This document shows positions 32,972-44,241 of a DNA stretch of 64,000 nt, piece after piece. Position 1 is the stretch's first letter; each line of letters opens with the position of its first letter. The DNA comes from Kingdonia uniflora (Eukaryota > Streptophyta > Magnoliopsida > Ranunculales > Circaeasteraceae): the NCBI GenBank assembly GCA_014058105.1, contig JACGCM010001659.1:4712001-4776000 (forward strand). Direction: 5' to 3'. Below the pieces are notes generated by a model. That model was not told where the DNA came from. It did not search any database and saw nothing but the letters and a program-made list of their open reading frames with translations. The position numbers were made by a program, and so were the translations under genes.

Positions 32972-33652
32972 ATGGGGAGTAGGCTGTTAGAGGTGAACGT
33001 TATTTCAGCCTGTAACCTTCAAGATATTAGATTCCGTACGCTGAAAGTTTATGTTGGTGTTCATTTGAGCAACAATCCCACTGCAAGCAAACATACTCCA
33101 ATCGATACCGAGGGTTCAACAAATCCAACCTGGAACAGCGAAGTCACGATGAAATTCATCCTTACTGAGTCCGCCCTCCAGCAGAATAACTTATCTTTAA
33201 AATTACAATTATTTCGTAACAGTCATGTTTCTAGTAGTAAGCCTCCTAAGGTGATTGGAGAAGTTAGCGTTTCAATCAGCGAACTCCTCGATAAGGCCGG
33301 TAACACAGGTCATACTCTTACCAAGGATTTGAGCAGTGGTGGCGGTGGGAAGATAACGTTTTGGTACAAGATTGGCGAACCTGGGGAGAAAGTTGGTTCG
33401 TCTGGCTCTCGGCAACCTCAGAAGAAGAAGAAAAAGAAATCGTTCATGGGAAGAGTAGGTGGCGAAGTGGTTCAAGGAGTCATTGGAGCTGCAATAGCTG
33501 TTGGATTGGGTTTTGTGATTGATAACTTGACAGGTGAAGGTGGAGGGAATGACGAAGGAGATGATGAAGACGTTGAAGGAGATGAATACGTTGATGAAGA
33601 TGTCGAAGGAGAGGAAAATGTTGATGAAGATGAAAACCAAGAATATGTTTAG
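32972..33652 (+). CDS. SRC2-like C2-domain protein, 226 aa, single exon
   Basis: This is the only plainly intact host gene. Residues 1-135 form a C2 domain: MGSRLLEVNVISACNLQDIR at the start, then VYVGVHLSNN, STNPTWNSEVTMKF, and VIGEVSVSISELLD closing the beta-sandwich. The usual Ca2+-binding aspartates in the loops are mostly missing, so calcium-independent lipid or protein binding is likely. A Lys run (151-156) precedes a Gly/Ala/Val-rich hydrophobic stretch (167-186, VQGVIGAAIAVGLGFVIDNL) that could be a membrane tail. The C-terminus (188-226) is a strongly acidic Asp/Glu repeat. Plant SRC2/SRC2-like proteins share the C2-plus-hydrophobic-tail plan and respond to cold or immune signals; the acidic tail is less usual. 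The start follows a TATA box and UTR. Decayed relatives lie at 60140-61110. Confidence 0.9.
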   Translation: MGSRLLEVNVISACNLQDIRFRTLKVYVGVHLSNNPTASKHTPIDTEGSTNPTWNSEVTMKFILTESALQQNNLSLKLQLFRNSHVSSSKPPKVIGEVSVSISELLDKAGNTGHTLTKDLSSGGGGKITFWYKIGEPGEKVGSSGSRQPQKKKKKKSFMGRVGGEVVQGVIGAAIAVGLGFVIDNLTGEGGGNDEGDDEDVEGDEYVDEDVEGEENVDEDENQEYV

Positions 33653-33900
33653 ACATCATTGTTCCGTTTTCTTTAGATTTAAGCATTAGAGTATGACTAT
33701 TTCGTCTTGTTTTAATGTATTCTCTGTTATTATCCCTACAATCGGAATAAGAAACTTGAAGCATGAGACATGAACCACCAGAGATATGCCGGAAACCAGG
33801 GTCTGACTGGCAGAGATATGTGGCTTCGAATTGGTTACCAAAAACTAGGGCGTGGTTTTACTAATTAATTTGTGACAACCTAATCCTGTGGATAGTGAGT
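33653..33900. other. 3' flank of the C2 gene
   Basis: T-rich 3'-UTR-like sequence, then unassigned spacer with a 'gagatatg' pair near 33780 and 33813. No gene is present. Confidence 0.4.
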
Positions 33901-33905
33901 AGGGC

Positions 33906-34660
33906 TACAGCTTTTGTCCTAAATTCCGATTTTATTCGATATTCGACACAATTTTTCCGATTTTGGAACATTTTCGATTTCCGAAAATTTGATTTTCGAT
34001 TTTTTTCCGAAAAATATCGGATCGAAATCGGATAGTATTTTGCTATTCCAATATTTTGAAATTTCCGATCCGATTCTTCCGAATAACATCCGATCCGATT
34101 TAATCCGAACAGTATCCGATCCGATTTAATCTGAACAACATCCGATCTGATTAAATTAAAAGTTTAACTTGATAAAACATTAAAACCTCAAACATAATAA
34201 CAGACCGACCTCTCTCTTCTCCACTCCCATTTATTCTAGGTCTACCTCCATTCTAGGCCTGCCTCCATTCTTGGTAAGAATCTCTCTAGATTTCGATTTG
34301 AATATGTAATTTTGGTTTGATTTTGAAGTTTTGGCTTCGGTGAGAACTCTAGCAACATCAAAGCACGATCGAGTTTTGTGAGCAATTTCAACTCTTCGTC
34401 AGCAATGATGGTATTATTGGTTGTGTACCAAAGTTTCTATGCCAAATACAAAACTTTCTATTTTATCAGAATATCCAAAATTTATGAAATTTCCTAGTTT
34501 TTTCCAAAATTTCAAATTAATTTTCCGAATAATTCGATATTTTTTTTTGGATTCAGATCCATTTTCATTTTTCTAAAAAAGATCGGATCGGATTGGAAGG
34601 GATTTTATGTCTCCGAAAAAAATTAAAAAAATTCTGACCGCCCCCATTTCTAATCAGATC
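33906..34660. mobile_element. Ac/Ds-like (hAT) non-autonomous element, ends uncertain
   Basis: The segment is saturated with 'ccgatccgattt' and 'tttccgaa' motifs, the type of subterminal repeat found in Ac/Ds relatives. The complement of its right end, TAGAAATGGGGGCGGTCAGAA, is close to the Ac terminus (TAGGGATGAAAACGGTCGG). The left end near TAGGGCTACAGC is weaker, and no 8-bp duplication could be confirmed. The interior contains no transposase. Confidence 0.4.
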
Positions 34661-35046
34661 CGAAAACAGGCCTACTTGTGAGTTTAAATTTGAGTACTAA
34701 TCTGGTGAGTCTCCCAAACTCAACTAAATAGTCAATAATAAAATTTGGTAATAGTTTAGAAGCAAAAAACGTGAGTTAATTATAGAATGATCAATGATGG
34801 CAATATGGAACTCATAAATTGTGTCTGATGTGATGTGTTAACAAGCATATCTACACAACATCTCATATTATTACATAACCTCGAAGACAATTATAATCTT
34901 TAACTTTATAAGTAGTTTTTAATGTTTAATTTTTCATCAAGCTCAACTTAAATGCTTACCAAAGCTTAATCCATCTTCCATTAAAGTTACACGAAGCTCA
35001 AATTTATAATCTTTAAAAACCCCAAATATGTATATAAGATCTCATA
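34661..35046. other. no gene seen
   Basis: AT-rich spacer up to the TAAAC target site of the next element. Confidence 0.4.
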
Positions 35047-35051
35047 TAAAC

Positions 35052-35397
35052 TGATAGAAAACTACTAACACAGAAGCGATTAACAAAAAGATAAACTACT
35101 TTGATTGATTTAAAACTAAAAATAAGCTAAATCTCTCTACCTAAAATAAAACATTTCTCTCATTAAAACTAACATTAAGAAATAAAGCTAGATGAGCTCT
35201 CCTTTTATATGCATAAGGAGGCTCATCACAATTAAAAAGTAATTAGGAAACACAATTTAGAATAGGAAACCCTAATCAGACTCCTATAAGGAATTACTAA
35301 ATATAATAAAACATAATTACTAAAATAGAGAGTGGTCGGGTGAAATGCGTGGAAACAACCCCACGCGTATGCGTGGAGACGACCCCGCAACCTATCA
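35052..35397 (-). repeat. 3' LTR of the outer shell element
   Basis: Starts TGATAGAAAACTACTAAC and ends CAACCTATCA. It contains 'tccttttatatgcataagg', a TATA-like signal. It pairs with 59490-59835, equal in length. Confidence 0.9.
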
Positions 35398-35828
35398 ACT
35401 CTCCCTGTCTTTGAAAAAAATTGTTAATGAATTTTGAAGGCAGAAGGAGTAAACCAGAGCATTCAACAGCTGCAAATTCTTGTATAACAAAATAAGATCT
35501 TGAACTCGAAAGTGGTACTTTCGAGAAGATGATGATTGTCAATCTGTCCACGGTACTTTCTGTACCTATTTGGTTTGCTTGCAAATAAAAAAACTATTGT
35601 TTCGCCAAAAAAATACCATGCTTGACTCTGAGAATAAGATATGTACAAATTTTTCTACGGTACTTGCCGTACCCGCTGACTCTGCAGTGAATAGAGATAC
35701 TATGCCAAAAACCTTGTGTGCAACTTCGTCATGAGTCCACAAAAATTGATTAATTTTTCGTACTAGGATGGTATTCAAGGTCTTGTAAAAATGGGTCACT
35801 AAACTCTGAAAGAATAACACCATCATTG
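35398..35828 (-). pseudogene. unrecognised coding remnant of the shell element, 3' part
   Basis: A purine tract (complement of 35398-35420) adjoins the LTR. Minus-strand reading frames hold two similar short blocks, AGTASTVEKFVHILFSESS near 35640 and GTESTVDRLTIIIFSKVPL near 35510. Each is tied to a near-repeat of 'ggtac-g-aagtaccgt'. A once-repeated protein segment is a possibility. No family is recognised. Confidence 0.3.
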
Positions 35829-36441
35829 TGTTGGGAAACCGAGGGGGCCAATCGCGCGCAGAAGTACAATACGATCAACAAGAACTCGAAGAACCAACCC
35901 TAACCAAAGAGAATTCGAATAAAGGCAATAAAAACACAACACCAGGTTTAATTAGGTGGAAACCCTAAACAAAATCAAAACCACCCCCGACAAGCACGAC
36001 AAATTTATTATCACACTAAGGGTTACAAAAGGTTATAAAGATCACTCAAACCTCACCTCAACCCTTTCAGATAATCCCAACAAGAAACCCTAGAAAGAAA
36101 ACCCAAGAAACTTCTCCAGAGCTAAACCCTAGATTTCTCCATTTTCTCTCTCTAACTCTATCTTACAGTACAGAGGCCTTTAGCATGCACTCTATATTTA
36201 TAGGCTTTCCATTAGGTTATCATCAAAATACGTATCACGTGATAATCCATCACTTTGGATCAAATCCCCTTCAAAACGAATTTAGAAACAAAAAAACAGA
36301 GCCAAAGTCGTTCGAACGAGTCATGAGGTCGTTCGAACGAATTAGACAATCCTCTGGAATTTTGGCCCAAGCGTTATTTTCGTTTGAACGACTTCCCACT
36401 CGTTCGAACGACTTTCTTAGTTTTGAGCCGTATTCCTAACA
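35829..36441. mobile_element. solo LTR with TTCGAACGA motifs
   Basis: Ends are TGTTGGGAAACC and GTATTCCTAACA, inverted at the tips. Flanks CATTG (35824-35828) and CGTTG (36442-36446) form a 5-bp duplication with one mismatch. There is no interior, so the element was lost by LTR recombination. It holds four 'cgttcgaacga' type motifs (36310-36420) and shares 'caatcctctggaattttggc' with the LTR of the gypsy element at 47587-50521. The strand is not fixed because no primer site remains. Confidence 0.72.
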
Positions 36442-36446
36442 CGTTG

Positions 36447-37240
36447 TACGTGTCAAATACAGAGGGGTTGTCTCGATTATTAATGAATGGAAGGATCAAA
36501 TTTGACGGTGTCCCCAAGGTTATTGGTACTGCTTGAGAATGCTATAATAAGTAAGTAACAGATGGTTTCATGGGATCCATCTCTTTCTCTTCTCTTTCAC
36601 GATGGTAATTCTATAACTTTTTCAGGCGACATATTTGGGGACGAAACCCGAATTTATAATTGTCTTCGTCCGTTTTTCCTTTTCAATAGCTTGATTTCCT
36701 CCCAAAGGAGGCGTCATCTTCTTCACTTCTTTTTTCGTCAAGGATTCATCGAACAAATAAACTGTTGTTGTGGGTGGGTCTTTCCCTGATCTTGCTTCTT
36801 TTGATGTTGATGTTGTTGTAATCGGAGATACAACCAGACTCGTTGCCATTGCTGGTGCTGCTGTTGGTTGGAGTAGAACTCCAAGGCACTTGACCACTGT
36901 CGAGGTTAGTGGAAGAAGTGGGGCTTGAGTCTCCCCAGTTGGGTCAAGACTTTGGGTATGGTTCCCAGTTGGGCTTAGGCCTAGATGAGCTAGTTCAGTT
37001 AGGTTATCCCTTATGTGGCAGACGTCTTAAACCAGGCTGGATTCTGGGCTTCAACAAGGTTGCAATTTGAACACTGGAAGCACGTGCTCCTCACGTAATT
37101 TACTAAAGGCATACTAGGGTGGGTGTCTTTAAGCATGCCCAATTTGGTGCCATCATGTGTCTTCTGTACATAAGACTTCACTTCGTCCTCCCCGACTCCC
37201 TTGGCTTGAATATGCGAAAACCTCAACGATAAATCACTGT
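36447..37240 (-). pseudogene. unrecognised coding remnant of the shell element, middle part
   Basis: Read on the minus strand from the Tat insertion site, a frame of about 70 codons contains FSHIQAKGVGEDEVKSYVQK and STCFQCSNCNLVEAQNP. After a stop, another of about 90 codons contains TSLVVSPITTTSTSKEARSG and MTPPLGGNQAIEKEKRTK. It joins across the 37246-58670 insertion to the frame at 58671-58890. Low-complexity Thr/Ser stretches suggest a linker. The CxxC pair (CFQCSNC) is the only motif. I cannot assign a family. Confidence 0.4.
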
Positions 37241-37245
37241 ATTCC

Positions 37246-37842
37246 TATAATGGCCTAATTCTGTAGCTCCTAATAACTCAAAATTAGATCTTACACCAAA
37301 TGTACATGTGATAAAATTAATGTAATACAAGAAATGACATAGGTGATTTAGCGTGGAAAACTTTTGTATAGATAAAAAAACTACGACCTCGAGTTAAGAG
37401 TTTAGTAACTCTAATTTTTATTGCTTAAGGCTGATATCTTATTATAAGTAATCTCTTCAACTAGAAATGCTTGATCTTGAAATAAGAACTTTTGTAGTGT
37501 TTAGAATTTAGAAATTCATGTGTTAGAATCTAGAAAATCTTGTTTTTATGGTCCTTATCTCCTCTGGAACCTTTTCTTTATATAGACCTTATCTGCAGCT
37601 CATTATTGTGAAGAAGTATGTTCTTCGAACAATGAAGTAAGTGGTAGTTGAATGTATAACTGTTAGTTCGTGGGAGACAGGTGTCTTTCACTTGTTCATA
37701 TTTTAATGTAGTGCTAGATCTACGTACTTTATCAGTTCGTGGTCTAGGTGTCAATGCTGACTGTATATGTCACGTGTGTAATGCATGAGTCTGATATTGA
37801 GATAGTTCGAGTTTGGACTAGGTCAAGGGATAGGTCCCTATA
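37246..37842 (-). repeat. 3' LTR of Tat copy 2
   Basis: Top strand reads TATAATGGCCTAATTC to GGTCCCTATA, followed by 'attgccccctcg', the complement of the purine tract. It pairs with 58074-58670. Confidence 0.9.
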
Positions 37843-38106
37843 ATTGCCCCCTCGCCACTGATGGCACAGGTGGCTTTGGTTGAGAAAGAACCTTTTGATT
37901 GCTGCTGTTGGAAGTTGGAAATTAAGTTATGATGTATTGATTGGGAATTTGACTGGCTGGGTACTCGGTATTTATTTATGGAAGACTATATTTGGCATTT
38001 ATGATGGTGGAAAGGATTGATGTACTTAACATTTAGGGTTCCTAGATTGGTTTTGCTGTGAATGATGACTATTTTGGAAACGTATCTGCGCATTTAATAT
38101 AGGTTT

Positions 38107-38116
38107 AATATAAATA
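38107..38116 (+). promoter_or_regulatory. TATA-like promoter of aORF-A (Tat copy 2)
   Basis: AATATAAATA followed by GTAC, 80 nt upstream of the aORF-A ATG and about 270 bp inside the LTR edge. It is conserved in the other two copies. Confidence 0.55.
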
Positions 38117-38196
38117 GTACATGTACTATAGCTTCTGTCATCTATCTAAAAGTACCCTGTTGTTGTAATATCTTCTGAGGTACTCTATTATAATAA

Positions 38197-38830
38197 TGGT
38201 AGAGACCAGAAAAATGGTATATGAAGAGATGGTAGTTGCAGAAGTTTAGAGGTTGAAGTTGCGCTACTTTGGCAACCAAGCGCTGGAGATGCCTACGCCC
38301 GTTCCAATACCACCGACTTATCATGGGATGACAGAGGAAGAAGCGGCTAAAGCTGAAGATGATTATTACCACATGTGGGGGTTCCATTATGTGGTTCTGT
38401 CTGGGGAACACCGTCGGAGATGCCTTCACCTATTGGCGGTAGACAAGGTTCAAGAGACAAATGTGGAGGCCGGCGTATATACGAGGTAGTACTGTCGGTA
38501 TCCTGTGAGGGATTAGGCTATAAAGTAGGATCTCTTTTAATATCTACCAACTCGAAGCTTGTGGGGGTTATGGAGGAAGAGACGGTGGTGGTAGAGAAGA
38601 GAGACAAAAATTGAAAATCTGCTTCCACACAATCATCACTCTTCTTCTGGCAGGAGTATCCTTTGTTGAAGGTTGGTTCAGGCACTGATACCACTAGCTT
38701 CTTCAGTTTCTTGTGGAAGTAAATGGTGTGAAAACAATTGCCTGTACCTTTCTTGTATAAGAGTTTTGAAATGAAAAATATTGAAAACTAAAATGTAATA
38801 TAACCTGTAGATCGCTCTATAGAAATATCT
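38197..38830 (+). pseudogene. aORF-A of Tat copy 2
   Basis: ATG at 38197 (MVETRKMVYEEMVVAE), one stop, then an open stretch LRYFGNQALEMPTPVPIPPT and EAAKAEDDYYHMWGFHYVVL with EHRRRCLHLLAVDKVQET. A frameshift leads into YKVGSLLISTNSKLVGVMEE. The N-terminal block is the best preserved of the three copies. No known domain is recognised. It runs opposite to gag-pol. Confidence 0.65.
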
Positions 38831-39312
38831 GAAAAAGTTGTTATCTGTAAAGTATTCTGTAAGTAATATTCGAGCTAATGAAAAAGATAGTTGTGCAAAA
38901 TTTGTGTTGAGAGGTCGAATTAGCAGTTAATAGTTAAATCAAACTAAAAGAAATATATGTTGGAGTATGAAAATATAATGTTGAGAAATTGAATTAAAAT
39001 TGAATATTATCAGTCGAATTACCGAAGATAGATATAAAGATGTAAAAATAGAAATATGTGGTATGTGCATAAATATCGTGCTAGAAGGCAATATTCTTAC
39101 AGAGAATAGAATGTGCAGAAATTAAAATATCGAACTAATATGAAATCGTGGAAATGTATAACATTGGGGAGAGATGGTGAAAGTTAGCTCGAAATGGGGA
39201 TGGACAAATTTTAATGAGATCGATTTGGAAATATAAGTTTAAATAACTTGGTATCATGATCTCAGGGTTTCCAGTTATGGAATAAGGGGGATTTGATGTT
39301 ATCACTAAGAGG

Positions 39313-39322
39313 TGTATAAATA
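39313..39322 (+). promoter_or_regulatory. TATA-like promoter of aORF-B (Tat copy 2)
   Basis: TGTATAAATA, 40-50 nt upstream of the aORF-B start region, identical to the copy-1 motif. Confidence 0.55.
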
Positions 39323-39364
39323 ATATTTGAAAGGTTAGGTAGATAGGAGGAAGTAGTAAAAATA

Positions 39365-39715
39365 GTGAGGACCCGTTCTCAAAGAGCTCGTCACGCGTCA
39401 GAGAGGTGTTTAGCAATAAAGATTGTAGAAGTACGGAAGAGGATTTTTGGGCTGTTAGATTATAATGCTAACTTGCATGAATCTAAAATCCAGTTTGAAA
39501 GTTTGGATGTAAGGGTGTGGGAACGCGAGATTGGGCACCACTTTTACTCGGAGATATTTCGTGAAGTGATTTTGGAGCATGAAACTCAAAAAGTTGTTGT
39601 GAGGCAAATTGTTACAAAAGAGATAGTTGAGGAAGGTAAGGGGATAGCTGGGGGTGAACTGATTAGGTGTAACACTTTAAGGCATCAAGGATGTTTCATG
39701 TGCGATTATGTATGA
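39365..39715 (+). pseudogene. aORF-B of Tat copy 2
   Basis: The frame is open for 116 codons with no stop: RARHASERCLAIKIVEVRKR, IFGLLDYNANL, HFYSEIFREVILEHETQKVV and the C-terminal GELIRCNTLRHQGCFMCDYV. Compared with the other copies the start codon has changed from ATG to ATA at 39362-39364, so translation would need the following GTG or a downstream start. The Cys/His tail is partly altered (C-x-TLRH-x-GCF-x-CDY). It is the longest uninterrupted antisense frame of the Tat family in the window. Function unknown. Confidence 0.65.
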
Positions 39716-40171
39716 GCGAACGAACTGATTGAGATCAAATAACTAAAATGTGAATATAGGTAGAATTTTTATTCAGACCTATTTTACTGTAAATGTTGTT
39801 GGAAACTGTTGTGAATAAAAAAATTGAAATTTGAAATGTTAGAACATTGGAAAGAACGTCAGCAATTCTATAAGTAACAGAAGTAGGAATAGAAAAATCA
39901 GATCAGCTTTAATTTTTATCGTTAGTGTAAAGTTAGAAAAAGTTTGATTGCGTGTTATATAGTGTCATCATGAGTGGAAGATCAGAGACAGAGACTTGGG
40001 TAGGAAAGAGAAAAATATATTAAAATATAAGATGTGGGATAATGATGGGAATGCACTTTTCCTGAAAAGGTATGAAACATCTGACATTAATTATGAAGGG
40101 GTGGCATCGATTCCATAACCAAGGGCGGCTTGTACGAAGCCCAATAACTGCCAGCAGTTAGAGAGAGAATG

Positions 40172-40181
40172 TATAAATAAT
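40172..40181 (+). promoter_or_regulatory. TATA-like promoter of aORF-C (Tat copy 2)
   Basis: TATAAATAAT preceded by CCAGCAGTTAGAGAGAGA, about 510 nt upstream of the aORF-C ATG. The whole block is conserved in the three copies. Confidence 0.6.
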
Positions 40182-40686
40182 AGTTCATCTTCCTCATTTA
40201 AACGTTTATCAAATTCAAAAAAACGAAAGAACATAGGGAGAAAAAAGAGAGTAAGTTACAGAGATTAAAGTGAGAGATTAGATGATAACAATCATCGTAT
40301 AAGGTGAGAGAAGGTTGTGGAGACAGAGTCATGACATTTGGTGTATGGTGCCATTATGAAAGAAGGATTGGGCGCTATTCTTGACTCGCACTCAGACGAT
40401 GAAGGTTAGTGATTAATTTAGAGTTTGTGATTGTGAAGTTTGAAATGGAAATTAAGATATTTGTAGATTTGAAAAATTTGCTATTTATAGTAAACTTTTG
40501 GGAAAATCTGTTTTATTTCCATGAATAGTGATATAGGTATATGATGTATCTATATGTATGTATGGATGTGTATAGATAAAAGAAAATGATTGAGAAAATT
40601 GACAAAATTCCTAGACCAGTATGTAGGGTGAGGCATGAGGAGAATCTATTATAGAACTTAGCCTCATCATTTAGCCTATATCGGAT

Positions 40687-43028
40687 ATGGAGGTTTCACC
40701 TGATATGGAGGCATCGACCTCTGGTCGTTCGGGTAAGTTTGAAAATGTAGAATCTGTAAATATAGACTATGAGGGGGAGGATGAAGTATATATTCTAGAT
40801 TTTCCTGGTCATTTGGTATACTATCCTCCAAAGTCTGATGTATTCAAAGAATTCATTAAAATCAAAAGTAGTTTAGGCAAGAAATGGGGTAATGTCGTAG
40901 AGTACGGTGTGAGGTATTTTAGGGGCTGTACTGTGTCAACTGAGAAAGAACATTTCTTCTTGTTGCCCGATTTAGAAATGGAGAAATCGGAGAGGAGAGT
41001 GAAGGAATCGATCTTTTTTAAATACTTTAATGAGAATGTCCAAAGTGACCTAGAGCAGGATTTTCTGTGCTATCTTTCATAGTTGGAATATGAACTGATA
41101 TTGCCACTTAATAATCATGCTAAAGGTATTTTGAATACCATAGAGGTCTGCCCTTCCCAACTGAATGGGAATATGTGGGAGGTGATAAATGTCTGTGATA
41201 ATCTGAATTGATTATGGGAGGAGAATGAAGTAAAGAGGAAAGTAACTCCTGTAAATGTTTTGTAGCATTATACTGCAACTGGAGGTGTGCATTTCTATTT
41301 TAGTTTGTCTCGACCACTTTTCTTAAACCTAAATTTAGCAGGAGGAGCTTGGAACTATAATATGATATGGGCGAAAGGTGATTGTATTCAGAAAATAGAC
41401 GAGAAACCCATGGACCTTGTATATAGAACTTTAAAGAAAAGTAAGTAATAATATGTGATATCAAACTGCTGTAATTGTAGCTTTATTCTGTGTTTGTTGA
41501 ACAATTTATTGTGTTATGTTGCAGGTCCTCGATCTAAGGTTCTGAAAAAAGAATCGCTGCTAGATATTATAGCTCGAGAAGGTGTTGAGCTCGAGATTTC
41601 CCTGAAAGAGCTCAGCATCAACAAAAACAAAAAACTAAAAGCAGGTTGGAGAAAGTATAAAAGTCTCAAGCCAAGAGACAAATGACAGGAGTTGGAGCCA
41701 GCAAGAAATGTACAACAGACGAGGAAGAACGTTCGGTGGAATGGAGGGCTGCGCTAATGTTAATGCAAGATGTTTATGGGGGTACTACTACGAGCAAATT
41801 TGTACAAAAGCACTCAAAGAGGAAGGCCGTTAAGGGTGGCTCGACCTCGGGGATCACGGTGAGTGCTGAGGTCGAAGTGAACGCGAAGAAGATGAGGGTT
41901 GATACTCCTGCTACTATGAGTGGGGCAAAGGTTGGGGAGAATAACTTGTTGAGGGAGACGAGTTGCTTGCAGTGGAGAACCGGTTAAGACTTTGAGATCA
42001 GCAATAGTGTACCCCACTTCAAGAAGATTCTGCCTGAGACAGTCTCGAGCAGCTGTAGCTTCATCAACATTTTTTTGCGCTTCATCAGTGACCTCGCGTA
42101 TCAGCACCTTATGCACGTTCCTCACGAAAACCAAGCGCTCCCTCTCCAAAGCCAGTTCATAGTCCAGGTGAGCCACCTTCTCACAAGCTTGCCTCTCCCG
42201 CCCTCGATCTCAGCCCTTCGAGCTCATCGCCAATATCACTGTAGGATGTTTCTGGGGGTACTACTACGAGCAAACTAGTGCAAAAATACTAAAAGAGGAA
42301 AAATGTTACTGGTGGGTCAACCTCGGGGACCACGGTGAGTGGTGAAGTTGAAGTGAACGCGAAGAAAAGGAGGGTTGATACTCCTGCTGTTGTGAGTGGG
42401 GTGATGGTTAGGGATAATTGACCTGTTAAGGGAGATGAGCTGCTTTCAGTAGAGAACCGATTGAGGTTGGCAGCTCAAAGAGGTGCTGACAAGCTGAACA
42501 CCTCTGTACAGTTGGAGTTAAGCAGGGTGGTAAGTTGATATATTTGTGATATTTGAACTTGTATTTGTTTCCAAGCTAAAAATGTCTTTTTTTGTGTTTA
42601 GGTTGCTCGTATGTTGAAGGGTATCTGCCTTGGGATCGAGAAAGGATGGGCTGAGTTCGAGGGCGGGAGAGCCGAGCTCGAGAAGAAGGTGGCTCAGCTG
42701 GACTCCAAACTGGCGTTGGAAAGGGAGCGCTTGGTTCCCGTGAGGGACGCATATAAGGTACTGATACGCGAGCTTACTGAAGAAGAGTAATTTTTTTGAT
42801 AAAACTATAGCTATTCGGGGCAGCCTCGGGCGGAAGCTGCTAGAAGTGGGCTACTCTGTTACTGATCTCGAGGCCATTATGGCAGGTACTTATGTCGAAG
42901 AGGCCGAAGTGGAAAAGGAGCTACAAGTTGATGATGGCTCTCTCCTAGGTGTGGTTACAGGGCTGGACTTGATTTCTGCTAGAACTGATCTAAAGAACCG
43001 TGAGGGAGATAATGAGAAGGTAGAGTAA
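40687..43028 (+). pseudogene. aORF-C of Tat copy 2 (spliced, internally rearranged)
   Basis: ATG at 40687; exon 1 reads EVYILDFPGHLVYYPPKSDV, FRGCTVSTEKEHFFLLPDLE, CPSQLNGNMWEVINVCDNLN and SLSRPLFLNLNLAGGAWNYN. It ends at a GTAAGTAAT donor (41441). The intron ends TTGCAG at 41524, and exon 2 starts GPRSKVLKKESLLDIIAREG. A 225-bp direct repeat (41767-41988 and about 42246-42470) then flanks an inverted copy of the next exon. A third exon follows GTTTAG at about 42602 with VARMLKGICLGIEKGWAEFE, and the end is EGDNEKVE-stop. A piece matching the short exon near 18895-18995 lies at 43160-43230. Three stops interrupt exon 1. The product resembles Transposase_28-type proteins plus a coiled coil. 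Confidence 0.7.
41989..42245 (-). repeat. inverted copy of the aORF-C coiled-coil exon
   Basis: Read on the minus strand, this stretch encodes LDYELALERERLVFVRNVHK and QNLLEVGYTIADLKV. This is the same protein segment as the plus-strand exon at about 42640-42880 (LDSKLALERERLVPVRDAYK). It is wedged between two direct copies of the preceding exon. Confidence 0.8.
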
Positions 43029-43328
43029 AAATTGCTTAGAGTTTGTTTGTGTTTTTGTGTGGGTTAAAAAAATGTAAATGTATGGTACATTGATTTGTAG
43101 AATAAATTTGGGATAGGCTAAGAAATGTTTGCAAATATTAAATTGAAGGAACGTAAAAATATGTGCCTCAGAATTGAGGAATTAGAGAGAAAGCTCGCTA
43201 AGGAGAATAATGCCTCACCGTCCTTGTTAACTTTGCAAGTGAAGCTATAGGTTAGAAAAGGGCAAAAAATATTTAACTTGCATGATGCGCTACTTTAGAG
43301 CTACACAGTAAAGTTAGAAGGTAGATAT

Positions 43329-43909
43329 TGTAATGGCCTAATTCCGTAAGCTCGAAGTGGCTTGAAATTAACTCTTACACCAATGTACCTATGACATAAC
43401 TAATGTAAATCAAGAAATGATACAGATGATTTAGCGTGGAAGACCTTTGAATAGGTAAAAAACCACGACCTCAAGTTGAAGGTTTTTATAATAATAACTT
43501 TTATTGCTTGAGGCTGATATCTTATTATAAGTGATATCTCGACTTAGAAATGCTTGATCTTGTGAATAAGAAGTTTGAAGTTTTGAAAATCTAGAAAATT
43601 TAGTTTTCTTGGTGATTTCTCGTATATTTTTCTGGTCCTTGTTTCTTTTGAAATTTTTCTTTATATAGGCCTTTTTCGAACAATGTGGTTAGTGGCAGTT
43701 GACTGAGTAGCTGTTAAGTTTGTGAGAGACAGGTATCTTTAACTTGTTCAAGATTTTATGTTTGAGCTCGACCCACGTTCTTCACCAGTTCGTGGAGTAG
43801 GTGGCAATGTTGACTGCTGAAGTCATGTGTAGAATGCGTAAGTCTGACATGGAGGTAGTTCGAACTGGAAACAACTCGATTTGGGTAAGATCGTGGGGTA
43901 GGCCTTACA
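43329..43909 (-). repeat. 3' LTR of Tat copy 3
   Basis: Followed on the top strand by ATCGCCCCCTCACAA, the complement of the purine tract. It lacks the 'ttatctgcagctc' type block of the copy-2 LTRs. Confidence 0.85.
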
Positions 43910-44164
43910 ATCGCCCCCTCACAACCGAAGTCATGAGTGACTTTGGTTGAGAAAGAATTTATGGGTATTTGGGTTAAAAGTTTGAAAATGAAGGAAGTAA
44001 TGATGTTTTTGGACTGTATGGAAAATGCGCGTGTTATGGGGTAACGTATGTACATTGAATGTTAATGGGAATATTGATGTACGTGACGGTTAAGGTTTGG
44101 AGAGTTTTGTCTGTTTTGAATGATGACGCTTGGGAAAATGTACCTACACATTAAATGTTAGGGT

Positions 44165-44174
44165 TATATAAATA
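44165..44174 (+). promoter_or_regulatory. TATA-like promoter of aORF-A (Tat copy 3)
   Basis: TATATAAATA then GTACCTATACCGAGG, about 70 nt upstream of the ATG. The downstream 'tac-gagg' is also found in copy 1. Confidence 0.6.
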
Positions 44175-44241
44175 GTACCTATACCGAGGATTGTGGCAAA
44201 GTACGCTTGTTTATTTCAAAAATTCTTTGAAAGTATTGATA

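Noticed and set aside
33272..33764. Minus-strand frames over the C2 gene (122 and 94 codons)
   Set aside because: They are shadows of the coding strand, produced by its biased acidic and Lys codons; no homology or promoter.
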